In this document: in pieces, positions 34,161 to 43,033 of the stretch | Layout: every line of letters begins with the position of its first letter | Position numbering within the stretch: position 1 is the stretch's first letter | Origin: Planotetraspora silvatica | Lineage (GTDB): Bacteria > Actinomycetota > Actinomycetes > Streptosporangiales > Streptosporangiaceae | Assembly (NCBI RefSeq): GCF_016863315.1 | Contig: NZ_BOOQ01000014.1 | Coordinates: 1 to 64,000 of the forward strand | Length of the DNA: 64,000 nt | Direction of reading: 5' to 3' | Notes under the pieces: generated by a model | What the model saw: only the letters and a program-made list of their open reading frames with translations | What the model was told of the DNA's origin: nothing | Database searches by the model: none | Position numbers and translations under genes: made by a program

Positions 34161-35735
34161 TCACATCCGGAAGACGCCGTAGCCGACGGGGTCGAGCGGC
34201 GCGTTGGCGGCGGCGCCGAGCGCCAGGCCGAGGACGGTCCGGGTGTCCGCGGGGTCGATCACACCGTCGTCCCAGATCCTGGCCGTCGAGTAATAAGGGT
34301 TGCCCTGGTGCTCGTACTGCGCGCGGATCTCGTCCGCGTCGGCGTTCCCCACCGTGGACAGGACGGTGGCCGCCTGCTCGCCGCCCATGACGGAGATCCG
34401 GGCGTTCGGCCACATCCACAGGAACCTCGGCGAGTACGCCCGGCCCGCCATCGCGTAGTTGCCCGCGCCGAACGAGCCGCCGATGATCACGGTGAACTTC
34501 GGGACCCGCGCGCAGGCCACGGCGGTGACCATCTTCGCGCCGTGCTTGGCGATCCCCCCGGCCTCGTAGGCCCTGCCGACCATGAACCCGCTGATGTTCT
34601 GCAGGAAGACGAGCGGGATGCTGCGCCGGTCGCACAACTCGATGAAGTGCGCGCCCTTCAGCGCGGACTCGCTGAACAGGATGCCGTTGTTGGCGACGAT
34701 CCCCACCGGGTGGCCGTGGATCCGGGCGAAGCCGGTGACCAGGGTGGGACCGTACTCGGCCTTGAACTCCAGGAAGCGGCTGCCGTCGACGACGCGGGCG
34801 ATGACGTCCCGCACGTCGTAGGGCGTCCGGGTGTCCTGCGGGACGATCCCGTACAGCTCACGCGGATCGTGGGCCGGAGGCTCCCCGGGGGCGACCTCCC
34901 ACGGCGGGGCCGAACGCGGGCCGAGCGTGGCGACGATGTCCCTGACGATCTTCAGGGCGTGGGGATCGTCCTCGGCGAGGTGGTCGGTGACGCCGCTGAC
35001 GCGCGCGTGGACGTCGCCGCCGCCCAGTTCCTCGGCGGTGACGGTCTCGCCCGTGGCGGCCTTCACCAGCGGCGGGCCGCCGAGGAAGATCGTGCCCTGG
35101 CCGCGGACGATCACGGCCTCGTCGCTCATCGCGGGCACGTAGGCGCCTCCCGCCGTGCACGACCCGAGGACCGCGGCGATCTGCGGAATACCCCGCGCCG
35201 ACATCGTGGCCTGGTTGTAGAAGATCCGCCCGAAATGCTCCCGATCGGGGAAGACCTCGTCCTGCCTGGGGAGGAACGCCCCGCCCGAGTCGACCAGGTA
35301 GACGCAGGGCAGGTTGTTGTGCAGGGCCACCTCCTGCGCGCGGAGGTGCTTCTTGACGGTGACCGGGTAGTACGTCCCGCCCTTGACGGTGGCGTCGTTG
35401 GCCACGACCACGCACTCACGGCCGGAGATCCGCCCGATTCCCGTGATGATCCCCGCGGCGGGCGCCTGGTCGTCGTAGAGGCCGGTGGCGGCGAGCGGGG
35501 ACAACTCCAGGAACCGCGCGCCCGGGTCGAGCAGCGTGTCCACCCGGTCCCTCGGCAGCAGCTTGCCCCGCTGGACATGCCGCTCGCGGGACCGCTCGGG
35601 ACCGCCCAGGGCGGCCGCCGCCAGCCGGTCGCGCAGATCGGCGACGAGGCCCTCGTTCGCCTCCGCGTTCCGCTTGTACGGCTCGGCGCCCGGGTCGCAC
35701 GTGCTCTCCAGCACCGGCCAGGCACTCATGCTCAT
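34161..35735 (-). CDS. Methylcrotonyl-CoA carboxylase-type beta subunit
   Basis: A 524-residue carboxyltransferase. [38 protein letters not shown] and [12 protein letters not shown] match methylcrotonyl-CoA carboxylase beta subunits; in the C-half, [15 protein letters not shown] and [15 protein letters not shown]. It is the first gene of the operon. ATG 35735 lies 6 nt after TAACAT, a leaderless arrangement; ATG 35729 is two codons in. The promoter overlaps a palindrome shared with the divergent TetR gene. Confidence 0.93.
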   Translation of the reverse strand: MSMSAWPVLESTCDPGAEPYKRNAEANEGLVADLRDRLAAAALGGPERSRERHVQRGKLLPRDRVDTLLDPGARFLELSPLAATGLYDDQAPAAGIITGIGRISGRECVVVANDATVKGGTYYPVTVKKHLRAQEVALHNNLPCVYLVDSGGAFLPRQDEVFPDREHFGRIFYNQATMSARGIPQIAAVLGSCTAGGAYVPAMSDEAVIVRGQGTIFLGGPPLVKAATGETVTAEELGGGDVHARVSGVTDHLAEDDPHALKIVRDIVATLGPRSAPPWEVAPGEPPAHDPRELYGIVPQDTRTPYDVRDVIARVVDGSRFLEFKAEYGPTLVTGFARIHGHPVGIVANNGILFSESALKGAHFIELCDRRSIPLVFLQNISGFMVGRAYEAGGIAKHGAKMVTAVACARVPKFTVIIGGSFGAGNYAMAGRAYSPRFLWMWPNARISVMGGEQAATVLSTVGNADADEIRAQYEHQGNPYYSTARIWDDGVIDPADTRTVLGLALGAAANAPLDPVGYGVFRM

Positions 35736-35741
35736 GCTCGG

Positions 35742-35775
35742 ATGTTAGTCATCATTAACTGGCTTCGTCTACCAT
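35742..35775. promoter_or_regulatory. Divergent promoters and operator between carboxylase and TetR genes
   Basis: Minus strand: TAACAT (35747-35742), 6 nt before ATG 35735, with TAGACG 18 nt upstream. Plus strand: TACCAT (35770-35775), 8 nt before GTG 35784. The imperfect palindrome GTTAGTCATCATTAAC (about 35744-35759, 12 of 16 positions symmetric) lies across both, a likely TetR operator. Confidence 0.55.
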
Positions 35776-35783
35776 GGGGTGTC

Positions 35784-36362
35784 GTGACCACCGCACGAAT
35801 CCCTACCCGCAATCGGCGTGCCGAGATCCTCGGCGCGGCGGCCGCCCTGTTCGCGGCGCGGGGCTTCCACGGGGTGTCCATCGAGGACATCGGCTCGGCC
35901 GTGGGGATCTCCGGACCGGCGCTCTACCGCCATTTCAGCGGCAAGGACGCGCTGCTCCGTGAGATGTTGCTCGACATCAGCGAGCGGCTGCACGAACAGG
36001 GCGCCCGGCTCGCGACCGCGCCCCCGACGGCGGAGGCCGCGCTCGACGCGCTGCTGGGCGGCCACATCGAGTTCGCGCTCGGCAATCCCGAGCTCATCCG
36101 GGTCCACGAGCGGGAGCTCGACAACGTGCCGGAACCGGCCCGCCGGGCGATCCGGCGACTCCAGCGGCTCTACGTCGAGGAGTGGGTGACGGTCCTCAGC
36201 GAGCTGCACCCCTCCTGCGAGCCGGCCCGCCTGCGCGCCGCCACCCACGCGGTCTTCGGCCTGCTCAACTCGACACCCCGGAGCGCCGGAGAGCTCCCGC
36301 CCGAGGCGATGGCCGCCGTCCTGCACGAGATGGCGCGCGCCGCCTTCGCCGCCCTGCCCTGA
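35784..36362 (+). CDS. TetR-family regulator of the liu-type operon
   Basis: A 192-residue repressor with an N-terminal helix-turn-helix (IEDIGSAVGISGPALYRHFS, about residues 32-51) and a helical ligand domain. Divergently transcribed from the leucine-type operon across 48 bp, so it most probably represses that operon and itself, released by an acyl-CoA. GTG 35784 starts the conserved region. It ends 7 nt from the convergent E1 gene. Confidence 0.88.
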   Translation: MTTARIPTRNRRAEILGAAAALFAARGFHGVSIEDIGSAVGISGPALYRHFSGKDALLREMLLDISERLHEQGARLATAPPTAEAALDALLGGHIEFALGNPELIRVHERELDNVPEPARRAIRRLQRLYVEEWVTVLSELHPSCEPARLRAATHAVFGLLNSTPRSAGELPPEAMAAVLHEMARAAFAALP

Positions 36363-36369
36363 ACGGGCG

Positions 36370-38583
36370 TCAGGCGAGCATTTTGCGAGCCGCGTCCTCG
36401 ATGTCGGACTCCGAGAGGAGCACGGTGCCGGACGCGTCGCCCAGCGGGACGAAGCTGTCGCGCGAGGTCACCCGGGCGATCTTCCCGGTGAAGCCGTTGT
36501 CGATGAGCGCGGCGATCACGCTCTCGGAGACGCCGCCGCTGCGCCGGGTCTCGTCGGCGATCAGGACCTTCCCGGTGAGCTCCGCCGAGTGCATCAGGTC
36601 CTCGACGGGCAGGGGGGACAGCCAGCGCAGATCGAGGACCCGGCAGCCCTTCTCCTCGGCCGTGAGCTTCACGGCCGCCCGCAGACTCATCCGCACGCCG
36701 TTGCCGAACGTGACGATCGTGAGGTCGCGGCCGTCGCCGTACGAGCGCGCGCGGCCGATGGGCACATGGGTCTCGGTCCATCTGGCGGGCGGCGCGTACG
36801 ACGCGAGCCATCCGCCGTCGCCCTCGTCGAAGAGGTCGCGGGTGTGGTAGAGCGCGATCGGCTCCAGGAAGACGCAGACGCTCCCGTCGGCGCGGGCGGC
36901 GGCGAGGCAGGTGCGCAGCATGGCCGCCGCGTCGTCCGGCCGGGCCGGCGACGCGACGACGACGCCGGGGATGTCGCGCAGGGCGGCGATCGAGTTGTCG
37001 TTGTGGAAGTGCCCGCCGAAGCCCTTCTGGTAGGCGTAGGCGGCCACGCGGAGCACCATGGGGTTGCGGAACGCCCCCTGCGAGAAGAACTGCAGCGTGG
37101 CGGCCTCTCCCCGGATCTGGTCGAGCGCGTTGTGCAGGTAGGCCAGATATTGGACCTCGGGCACGGGCAGCAGGCCGGACAGCCCGGAGCCGAGCGCGAG
37201 GCCGAGGATCGCCTGCTCGTCCAGCAGCGTGTCGAAGACCCGCTCGGAGCCGAACTTCCGCAGCAGGCCGCGGGTCACGCCGTACACGCCGCCCTTTCTG
37301 GCGACGTCCTCGCCGAACACCATGACACCCGGATCCAGCGCCATCATGTCCGCGAGGGTCCTGTTGACGGACTGCGCGAGCGTGAGCTTGCCCTCCAGTT
37401 CGGGGAGCGTGCCGAACGTCCGGTCCCGCACCTCGGTGAGCGCGGCCCTGGCGATCTCGGCGGCGACGGCCTCGGGGTCGCGCGGGGCGAGCGGGGCCAT
37501 CACCTCCTCCGCGGTGGTGAGGCGGGGCCGGCGGGTGCACTCCATCGCCAGCTTGACGATGTGCTCCCGTTCGGCCTCGTAGCGGGCCAGCAACTCGTCG
37601 GGTTCGGCGAGGCCGCCCTCGACGAGCAGCCGGGCCGTGGCCACCAGGGGGTCGCGCTCCAGGTCGAGGGCGATCTCCTTGCGGGTGCGGTAGCCGATCT
37701 CCACGTCGGAGCCCGCGTGGCCCATCAGCCGGACGGTCCGCATGCGCAGGAAGGCGGGCGAACGGGTCGACCGCACGTGCTCGGCCGCCTCGCGAGCCTT
37801 GTCGTAGACGTCCGCCAGGTCGCAGCCGTCCGCGTCGAAGTACTCGAGCAGGGGGTGCCGGGCCTGCTCGATCCAGTCCGGGGGCGTCTTCACGCTGATG
37901 CCGAGGCCGTTGTCCTCACAGACGAACAGCACGGGGAGCTGGAGCCCGCGGAACCGGCTGTAGGCCGCGGTGTTGAACCCGCTGAGCGCGGAGGCGTGGT
38001 TGGCGGAGGCGTCACCGAAGCTGCAGACGGCGATGGCGTCCTGCGGCCACCCCGACGAGACGCCGAGGGTCCTGGCGCGCTCGATGGCGAAGCCGACGCC
38101 GACCGCGCGCGGGAGGTGGCTGGCGATCGTGGACGTCTGCGGGATCACCGCGAGGTCGTGGTGGCCGAACACCTTGTGCCGGCCGCCCGCGATCGGCTCC
38201 TCCACCGACGCGGCGAGGCCGAGGAGAACGTCGCGCAGTCCCTCCTCGGCCAGCCGCCCGGCCTGAGCGGAGCGGGTCAGGTAGAACGCGCCCGACCGGT
38301 AGTGCAGGAGCGCGGGGTCGGACACGCGGAGGGCCGCGGCCACGGCCGCGTTCCCCTCGTGCCCCGCCGACCCGATCGTGTAGAACCCCTCACCGCGCTC
38401 GCGCAGCACCCGCGCGGCGATGTCGAGGAGCCTGCTTGCCAGCTGCACCTCGAAAAGCTCGCGGCACCGCATGCCGATAAGGGTCGTTCCCGGTCGCACC
38501 GGCAGGCTCGGATCCCTGGGGGATCCCGGCGTCAGAGCACCGACGGCCTCGGCGAAATGAGTTTCCACAGCGTCCCGCACCAC
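36370..38583 (-). CDS. Fused alpha-beta E1 of branched-chain 2-oxoacid dehydrogenase
   Basis: A 737-residue thiamine-diphosphate enzyme joining the E1 alpha and beta chains in one protein. The alpha half has SFGDASANHASALSGFN (TPP-Mg motif, residues about 188-204) and HAGSDVEIGYRTRKEI; the beta half has VFGEDVARKGGVYGVTRGL and QYLAYLHNALDQIRGEAA. It decarboxylates branched 2-oxo acids and hands the acyl group to an E2 lipoyl protein. Neither E2 nor E3 is in the window. The adjoining liu-type operon would use the acyl-CoA product. The start is GTG 38583 behind CATAAT (7 nt); GTG 38580 also fits. Confidence 0.87.
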   Translation of the reverse strand: MVRDAVETHFAEAVGALTPGSPRDPSLPVRPGTTLIGMRCRELFEVQLASRLLDIAARVLRERGEGFYTIGSAGHEGNAAVAAALRVSDPALLHYRSGAFYLTRSAQAGRLAEEGLRDVLLGLAASVEEPIAGGRHKVFGHHDLAVIPQTSTIASHLPRAVGVGFAIERARTLGVSSGWPQDAIAVCSFGDASANHASALSGFNTAAYSRFRGLQLPVLFVCEDNGLGISVKTPPDWIEQARHPLLEYFDADGCDLADVYDKAREAAEHVRSTRSPAFLRMRTVRLMGHAGSDVEIGYRTRKEIALDLERDPLVATARLLVEGGLAEPDELLARYEAEREHIVKLAMECTRRPRLTTAEEVMAPLAPRDPEAVAAEIARAALTEVRDRTFGTLPELEGKLTLAQSVNRTLADMMALDPGVMVFGEDVARKGGVYGVTRGLLRKFGSERVFDTLLDEQAILGLALGSGLSGLLPVPEVQYLAYLHNALDQIRGEAATLQFFSQGAFRNPMVLRVAAYAYQKGFGGHFHNDNSIAALRDIPGVVVASPARPDDAAAMLRTCLAAARADGSVCVFLEPIALYHTRDLFDEGDGGWLASYAPPARWTETHVPIGRARSYGDGRDLTIVTFGNGVRMSLRAAVKLTAEEKGCRVLDLRWLSPLPVEDLMHSAELTGKVLIADETRRSGGVSESVIAALIDNGFTGKIARVTSRDSFVPLGDASGTVLLSESDIEDAARKMLA

Positions 38584-38590
38584 AAGCCCG

Positions 38591-38596
38591 ATTATG
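38591..38596 (-). promoter_or_regulatory. -10 CATAAT, leaderless E1 start
   Basis: CATAAT ends 7 nt before GTG 38583. No Shine-Dalgarno sequence is present. Confidence 0.45.
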
Positions 38597-38648
38597 TCGC
38601 AGGATGCACGCTCCGTCCCGCACAGTGATGAGTCCGTTCAGATCTCCT

Positions 38649-39503
38649 TCACTCCGCGCGCCTGAACTGGGTGATCGCCACACCGAGCAGGGCGACGCCG
38701 ATGGCGGCGACTAGGCCGATCTCCACGATGACGGGCAGCCGCCAGCCGAACCAGGTCACTCCGGGGTTGAGCATCGCGTTGACCTGTGCGGGCACGTCCA
38801 GCCGGCCGAACACCGCCTGCCGCATCGGGTCGACGGCGTAGGTCAGCGGGTTGACCGTGGTCAGGACGTGCAGCCACGAGGGCAGGTTGGCCAGGGGGAA
38901 CATGGCGCCCGACAGGAACATCATCGGCATGATGGCCATCTGCATGACCCCGAAGAACGACTGCATGTTGCGCATCCGGGCGGCGAGCAGCACGCCGAAG
39001 GCCGTGATCGAGAAGGCCGCGAGGAACATCTCCCCCAGCAGGGTGACGAGCAGGATCGGCGAGTACGGCACGCCGACGAGACCGGCGAGGGCGAGGATGA
39101 TGACGCCCTGCGCGGTGGCGACGACGGCGCCGCCGAGGCACTTGCCGATCACGATCGCGCCCCGGCTCACGGGTGCGACGAGCATCTCGCGCAGGAAGCC
39201 GAACTCGCGGTCCCAGACGATCGAGCCGGCGGAGAACATCGCCGTCATGATCACGGTCATCGAGATCATGCCCGGATACATGAACGTGCGGTAGTCGATG
39301 CCCGGGATCACCCCGCGCACCAGCGTGCCCAGCCCGGTTCCCATGACGAACAGCCACAGGATCGGCTGGATCAGCATCGTGATCATGCGGGTGCGGTCGT
39401 TCGCGAACCGCAGCAGCTCCCGGTGGAGCACCACCTTGATCGCACGGACGTCGTGCGAGCCGGTCCTCGGGATGACGCGCACCCCGACCACTTCGGCGGT
39501 CAT
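38649..39503 (-). CDS. ABC-2 type transporter permease (DrrB-like)
   Basis: A 284-residue membrane protein with six predicted helices (for example MLIQPILWLFVMGTGLG, MISMTVIMTAMFSAGSIVWD, VIILALAGLVGVPYSPILL). WDREFGFLREMLVAPVSR is the ABC-2 signature of daunorubicin-resistance type exporters. ATG 39503 has GAGGAAGGTGA upstream. It pairs with the ATPase 4 nt upstream and is the last gene of the PadR operon. Probably exports a drug or lipid-like compound; the substrate is unknown. Confidence 0.9.
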   Translation of the reverse strand: MTAEVVGVRVIPRTGSHDVRAIKVVLHRELLRFANDRTRMITMLIQPILWLFVMGTGLGTLVRGVIPGIDYRTFMYPGMISMTVIMTAMFSAGSIVWDREFGFLREMLVAPVSRGAIVIGKCLGGAVVATAQGVIILALAGLVGVPYSPILLVTLLGEMFLAAFSITAFGVLLAARMRNMQSFFGVMQMAIMPMMFLSGAMFPLANLPSWLHVLTTVNPLTYAVDPMRQAVFGRLDVPAQVNAMLNPGVTWFGWRLPVIVEIGLVAAIGVALLGVAITQFRRAE

Positions 39504-39507
39504 CGAT

Positions 39508-40479
39508 TCACCTTCCTCGAGCCATCGCACGCATCCACGCGTTGCCGTCGCCGGACTCGGCGTCGCGGATGGTGGAGCCGGTGTAGGACATGAAGACGTC
39601 GTCGAGCGACGGGCGGGACACGCTGACCGACCGGATCGGCAGCCCGAGATCGGCGAACAGTCGCGGCACGAACGACTCCCCGGACGCGACGGCGAAGGTC
39701 ACCTGGCCCTCGTGGACGGCGGCGTCGATGTCGAAGCGGTCCTTGAGCAGCGCGATCGTCTTGTCGTCGTCACCCGTCTGGAGCTGGACCCGGTCCTTGC
39801 CGATGCTCGCCTTGAGCGCCTCCGGAGAGTCGATCACCACGATCTCCCCGTGGTCGATGATCGCGATCCGGTCGCAGAACTCGGCTTCCTCCATGTAGTG
39901 CGTCGTCATGAAGATCGTGATGTCCTCAGTCAGGCGCAATTTGTTGATATATCCCCAGATGGCGGACCGGGTCTGCGGGTCGAGCCCCACAGTGGGCTCG
40001 TCGAGGAACAGCACACGCGGCGAGTGCAGCAGGCCGCGGGCGATCTCCAGCCGGCGCTTCATGCCGCCGGAGAAGGTCATGACCTTGCTGTCCTTGCGGT
40101 CCCACAGGGCGACCATCTCCATGACCTGCCTGAGCCGGTCGTCGAGCGCCGATCTGGGCACGCCGTACAGCTCGGCGTGGAAGCGCAGGTTCTGCTCGGC
40201 GGTGAGGTATCCGTCCAGCGTCGGGTCCTGGAAGACCAGCCCGATGTTCTGGCGGACCTGGTCGCGCTGGGTCACGACGTCGTGCCCGGCCACCGTCGCG
40301 GTGCCGCCCGTGGGGTTGATCAGCGTGCAGAGCATGCTGATCGTCGTCGTCTTGCCCGCGCCGTTCGGCCCGAGGAAGCCGAACACCTCGCCAGGGGCGA
40401 CCTCGAAGTCGACCCCCTTCACCGCCTCGACCTTTCCGTAGGTCTTCTTCAGGCCTTTCACGGCCACCGCGGCATCCAT
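39508..40479 (-). CDS. ABC transporter ATP-binding protein (DrrA-like)
   Basis: A 323-residue ATPase: Walker A GPNGAGKTT (residues 37-45), Q-loop GLVFQDPTLDG, signature FSGGMKRRLEIARGL, Walker B RVLFLDEPT, H-loop MTTHYMEEAE, and a C-terminal DUF4162-type extension ending SLDDVFMSYTG. It drives the ABC-2 permease encoded downstream. Its ATG overlaps the PadR stop codon (TGATG), so the three genes are coupled. Confidence 0.93.
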   Translation of the reverse strand: MDAAVAVKGLKKTYGKVEAVKGVDFEVAPGEVFGFLGPNGAGKTTTISMLCTLINPTGGTATVAGHDVVTQRDQVRQNIGLVFQDPTLDGYLTAEQNLRFHAELYGVPRSALDDRLRQVMEMVALWDRKDSKVMTFSGGMKRRLEIARGLLHSPRVLFLDEPTVGLDPQTRSAIWGYINKLRLTEDITIFMTTHYMEEAEFCDRIAIIDHGEIVVIDSPEALKASIGKDRVQLQTGDDDKTIALLKDRFDIDAAVHEGQVTFAVASGESFVPRLFADLGLPIRSVSVSRPSLDDVFMSYTGSTIRDAESGDGNAWMRAMARGR

Positions 40480-41027
40480 CACTCGCCCTCCGAAAGGATC
40501 CTGAACATCGCCTGACGGGTGCTCCGGAGAAGCTTTTTCGTCTCGGCGACCTGCCGGTCGTCCGCCACGTGCGTGAGGTGCACGAACGCCTCGCCGAGAT
40601 GGCCCCACAACAGGCGCAGCTCGTGGCGGTCCTCGGGGAGGCTGCGGGCCACGTCTGCCCACGGCTCGGCGCCCTCGTCCGCGTTGTCGCGGCCCTTGTC
40701 CGTCAGCCGATAGGTGCGGCTGCCGCCCGACTCCTCGCCCCGGACGAGGCCCTCGTCCTCCAGTTGCTGGAGCGCGGGGTAGACCGAACCGGGGCTCGGC
40801 CGCCATACGCCGCCGCTGCGCCGGGAGATCTCCTCGATCATCTGGTAGCCGTTGCGCGGCTCCTCGGTGAGGAGCCTGAGCAGGGCGATCCTGACGTCGC
40901 CGCGCCGTACCCGTGGCGCGAAATGCGGCGGCACGGGGGGTGCGGGGGGCATCGGCGGCAGCGGGGGAAGCCCGGGGTGCGGCGGGAACGGGGCGTTCAT
41001 CCAGTGCGGGTGCTCGTCTTCGTACAT
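40479..41027 (-). CDS. PadR-family repressor of the ABC exporter
   Basis: A 182-residue regulator. After a Pro-rich N-terminus (MNAPFPPHPGLPPLPPMPPA), the winged helix GDVRIALLRLLTEEPRNGYQ and PSPGSVYPALQQLEDEGLV matches PadR, and a C-terminal dimerisation helix follows. First gene of the exporter operon; ATG 41027 has GAGGAGTAGGAG upstream. Two related AT-rich palindromes lie in its promoter, so autorepression relieved by the exported compound is likely. Confidence 0.9.
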   Translation of the reverse strand: MYEDEHPHWMNAPFPPHPGLPPLPPMPPAPPVPPHFAPRVRRGDVRIALLRLLTEEPRNGYQMIEEISRRSGGVWRPSPGSVYPALQQLEDEGLVRGEESGGSRTYRLTDKGRDNADEGAEPWADVARSLPEDRHELRLLWGHLGEAFVHLTHVADDRQVAETKKLLRSTRQAMFRILSEGE

Positions 41028-41041
41028 CTCCTACTCCTCAA

Positions 41042-41086
41042 CTATCGAGATAGCGTAAAGATATATCTAGATAGTTGACAGAGCAA
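41042..41086 (-). promoter_or_regulatory. PadR promoter with two operator-like palindromes
   Basis: TTGCTC (41086-41081) and TATCTT (41063-41058) are 17 nt apart. Palindrome TATCTAGATA (41064-41073) sits in the spacer; CTATC-GA-GATAG (41042-41053) sits at the expected transcript start. Both carry AACTATC-N-AGATA in opposite orientation. Confidence 0.65.
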
Positions 41087-41107
41087 GGCACTTTTTACTG
41101 TGCCTTG
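41084..41107 (-). terminator. Hairpin after corA
   Basis: CAAGGCAC / GTGCCTTG, an 8-bp stem with an 8-nt loop, 6-29 nt past the corA stop codon. It also separates corA from the PadR promoter. Confidence 0.45.
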
Positions 41108-41112
41108 GGAGT

Positions 41113-42204
41113 TCAGAGCCAGTCGCGGCGTTTGAAGACGAAGTAGAGGGTCAGGCAGACGACGCCCATGAGCACGACGGCGAACGGGTAACCGACGACC
41201 CAGTGCAGTTCGGGCATGTGGTCGAAGTTCATGCCGTAGATGGTGCCGACCAGCGTCGGCGCGAACAGGATGGCCGCCCACGCCGAGATCTTCTTCACCT
41301 CGTCGCCCTGGGCGATGCTGGCGGCGGTGAGCTTGGTCATCTCCTCGTTCTGGGCCTGGCTGACCAGCGTCGAATTGACGATCAGGATGTCCTGGAGCAT
41401 CTGCCGGAACACCGACACCCGCTCGGTCACGGTGATGGCGTGGTCGGACACGTCACGGAGGTAGCTCTGCAGTTCCTCGTCCACGCCGTACTTGGGCGAG
41501 GCGGCGATGAACCCGTCGAGCATGCCCACCAGGGGGCTGGTCGCGCGCTGGAACTCGATGACCTCGCGGGACAGCGCGTAGATGCGCCGGGGCGCGGCCG
41601 GGTCCCCGCCGAAGACCTGGACCTCGATCTCGTCGATGTCGTTCTGCAGCCCGGCGACCACGGGCGCGTACCCGTCCACGACCGCGTCGAGGATCGCGTA
41701 CAGCACGGCCTGCGGACCCTGGCGCAGGAGGTCGGGGTTCGACTCCATCCGGCGGCGCACCCTCGACAGGTCGGGCGCCTCGCTGTGCCGTACGGTCAGG
41801 ACGAAGTCGGAGCCGATGAAGACGTGCAGCTCACCGAACTCGACCTTCTCCTCCTGGTCGAGGTAGCGCGCCGCCCTGAGCACCACGAAGAGGGTCTCTC
41901 CGTAGCGGTCGGCCTTGGGCCGCTGGTGGGCGACGATGGCGTCCTCGATCGCCAGCTCGTGCAGGCCGAACTCCTCGGAGGCCTTCACCAGCTCCGAGTC
42001 CTCCGGCCGGTAGAGGCCGATCCACGCCATCGCGCCGGGCCTGGACCGCAGCGCGGTGATCGCGGCGGCCAGCGACGGGGGCGAGTCCACCCGTCTGCCG
42101 CCGACGTAGATCGCGTTGTCGACCACGCTCTCCCGGGTCGCCGCCTGTTCGCCCGACCGGGGATCCATCGAATGCTCGGGGGAATTTTCCGCCTTCATTC
42201 GCAT
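41113..42204 (-). CDS. corA: CorA-family magnesium/cobalt transporter
   Basis: A 363-residue divalent cation channel of the inner membrane. A large N-terminal cytoplasmic alpha/beta domain precedes a long helix and two C-terminal transmembrane segments; the pore motif YGMNFDHMPEL follows TM1, and KRRDWL ends the protein with the usual basic tail. The start is taken as ATG 42204; ATG 42198 is two codons in, and no clear Shine-Dalgarno sequence is seen. Three 9-bp tandem repeats lie directly upstream and may affect expression. Confidence 0.9.
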   Translation of the reverse strand: MRMKAENSPEHSMDPRSGEQAATRESVVDNAIYVGGRRVDSPPSLAAAITALRSRPGAMAWIGLYRPEDSELVKASEEFGLHELAIEDAIVAHQRPKADRYGETLFVVLRAARYLDQEEKVEFGELHVFIGSDFVLTVRHSEAPDLSRVRRRMESNPDLLRQGPQAVLYAILDAVVDGYAPVVAGLQNDIDEIEVQVFGGDPAAPRRIYALSREVIEFQRATSPLVGMLDGFIAASPKYGVDEELQSYLRDVSDHAITVTERVSVFRQMLQDILIVNSTLVSQAQNEEMTKLTAASIAQGDEVKKISAWAAILFAPTLVGTIYGMNFDHMPELHWVVGYPFAVVLMGVVCLTLYFVFKRRDWL

Positions 42205-42205
42205 C

Positions 42206-42232
42206 AATCCACGTAATCCACGTATTCCACGC
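42206..42232 (-). repeat. Triple 9-bp tandem repeat next to the corA start
   Basis: AATCCACGT, AATCCACGT, ATTCCACGC in direct tandem, ending 1 nt before the corA start codon on the coding strand. Confidence 0.7.
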
Positions 42233-42301
42233 TCAGCCACACATAGACGGTAGAGCCTCGAACCCACGAAGTGCCCGGAGGCCGTACGATTCCCCGCGGA
42301 G

Positions 42302-43024
42302 GTGGCCCACCTGAACGCCCTCTGGAACGAGCTGACCGCGACACAGGTCGCGCCCCCGCTCTGGCTGATCGTCCTGTCCGGCTGCGTCGCGCTCGCGGTC
42401 ATCGCCTACCGGCCGTCGTGGCACGTCTCCCGCGGGCTGATCACGATCGCGCACGAGGGAGGCCACGCGCTGATGGCCGTGCTGACCCGGCGGAAGCTGC
42501 AGGGCATCCGGCTGCATTCGGACACCTCGGGCGTGACGCTCACCCGGGGCAACCCGAGAGGGGTCGGGATGGTGGCGACCGCGGCCGCGGGATACGTCGC
42601 CCCTTCGCTGCTCGGGTTCGGGGCCGCCTGGCTCGTCGCGGACGGCTACATCACGTTGCTCCTGTGGGCGGTGCTCCTGCTGCTCGCGTGCATGCTGTTC
42701 AAGATCAGGAACCTCTACGGCGCGGCGGCGTTGCTCGCCGTGGGCGGGGCCGTGTTCACTCTGTCGTGGTTCGCGCCCCCGACCGCCCAGGCCGTGTCGG
42801 CGTACGGAGCGGTCTGGTTCCTGCTGCTGGGCGGCATGCGCCCGATTCTCGAGCTGCAGAGCAAACGGCGCAGGGGGCGGGCGCCCGACTCCGACGCCGA
42901 CCAGCTCGCCCGGCTCACCCGCATTCCCGGCACCTTCTGGGTGTTGCTGTTCCTGCTCGTCTCCGCGGTCTCTCTCGTGACCGGCACCTATCTCCTCGCG
43001 GTCCGGTGGATCCCCGTCGCCTGA
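42302..43024 (+). CDS. M50-type membrane metalloprotease
   Basis: A 240-residue integral membrane protein with about six helices. IAHEGGHALMA (HEGGH, residues 51-55) on the second hydrophobic stretch is the zinc motif of the M50B group (site-2-protease-like), and SGVTLTRG with GYVAPSLLG resembles the family's second region. Such proteins cleave membrane-embedded substrates; no partner is visible. The start is uncertain: GTG 42302 overlaps the purine-rich GGAGGTGG, while TACGAT lies 11 nt upstream. Divergent from corA. Confidence 0.8.
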   Translation: MAHLNALWNELTATQVAPPLWLIVLSGCVALAVIAYRPSWHVSRGLITIAHEGGHALMAVLTRRKLQGIRLHSDTSGVTLTRGNPRGVGMVATAAAGYVAPSLLGFGAAWLVADGYITLLLWAVLLLLACMLFKIRNLYGAAALLAVGGAVFTLSWFAPPTAQAVSAYGAVWFLLLGGMRPILELQSKRRRGRAPDSDADQLARLTRIPGTFWVLLFLLVSAVSLVTGTYLLAVRWIPVA

Positions 43025-43033
43025 CGGCGTCCC

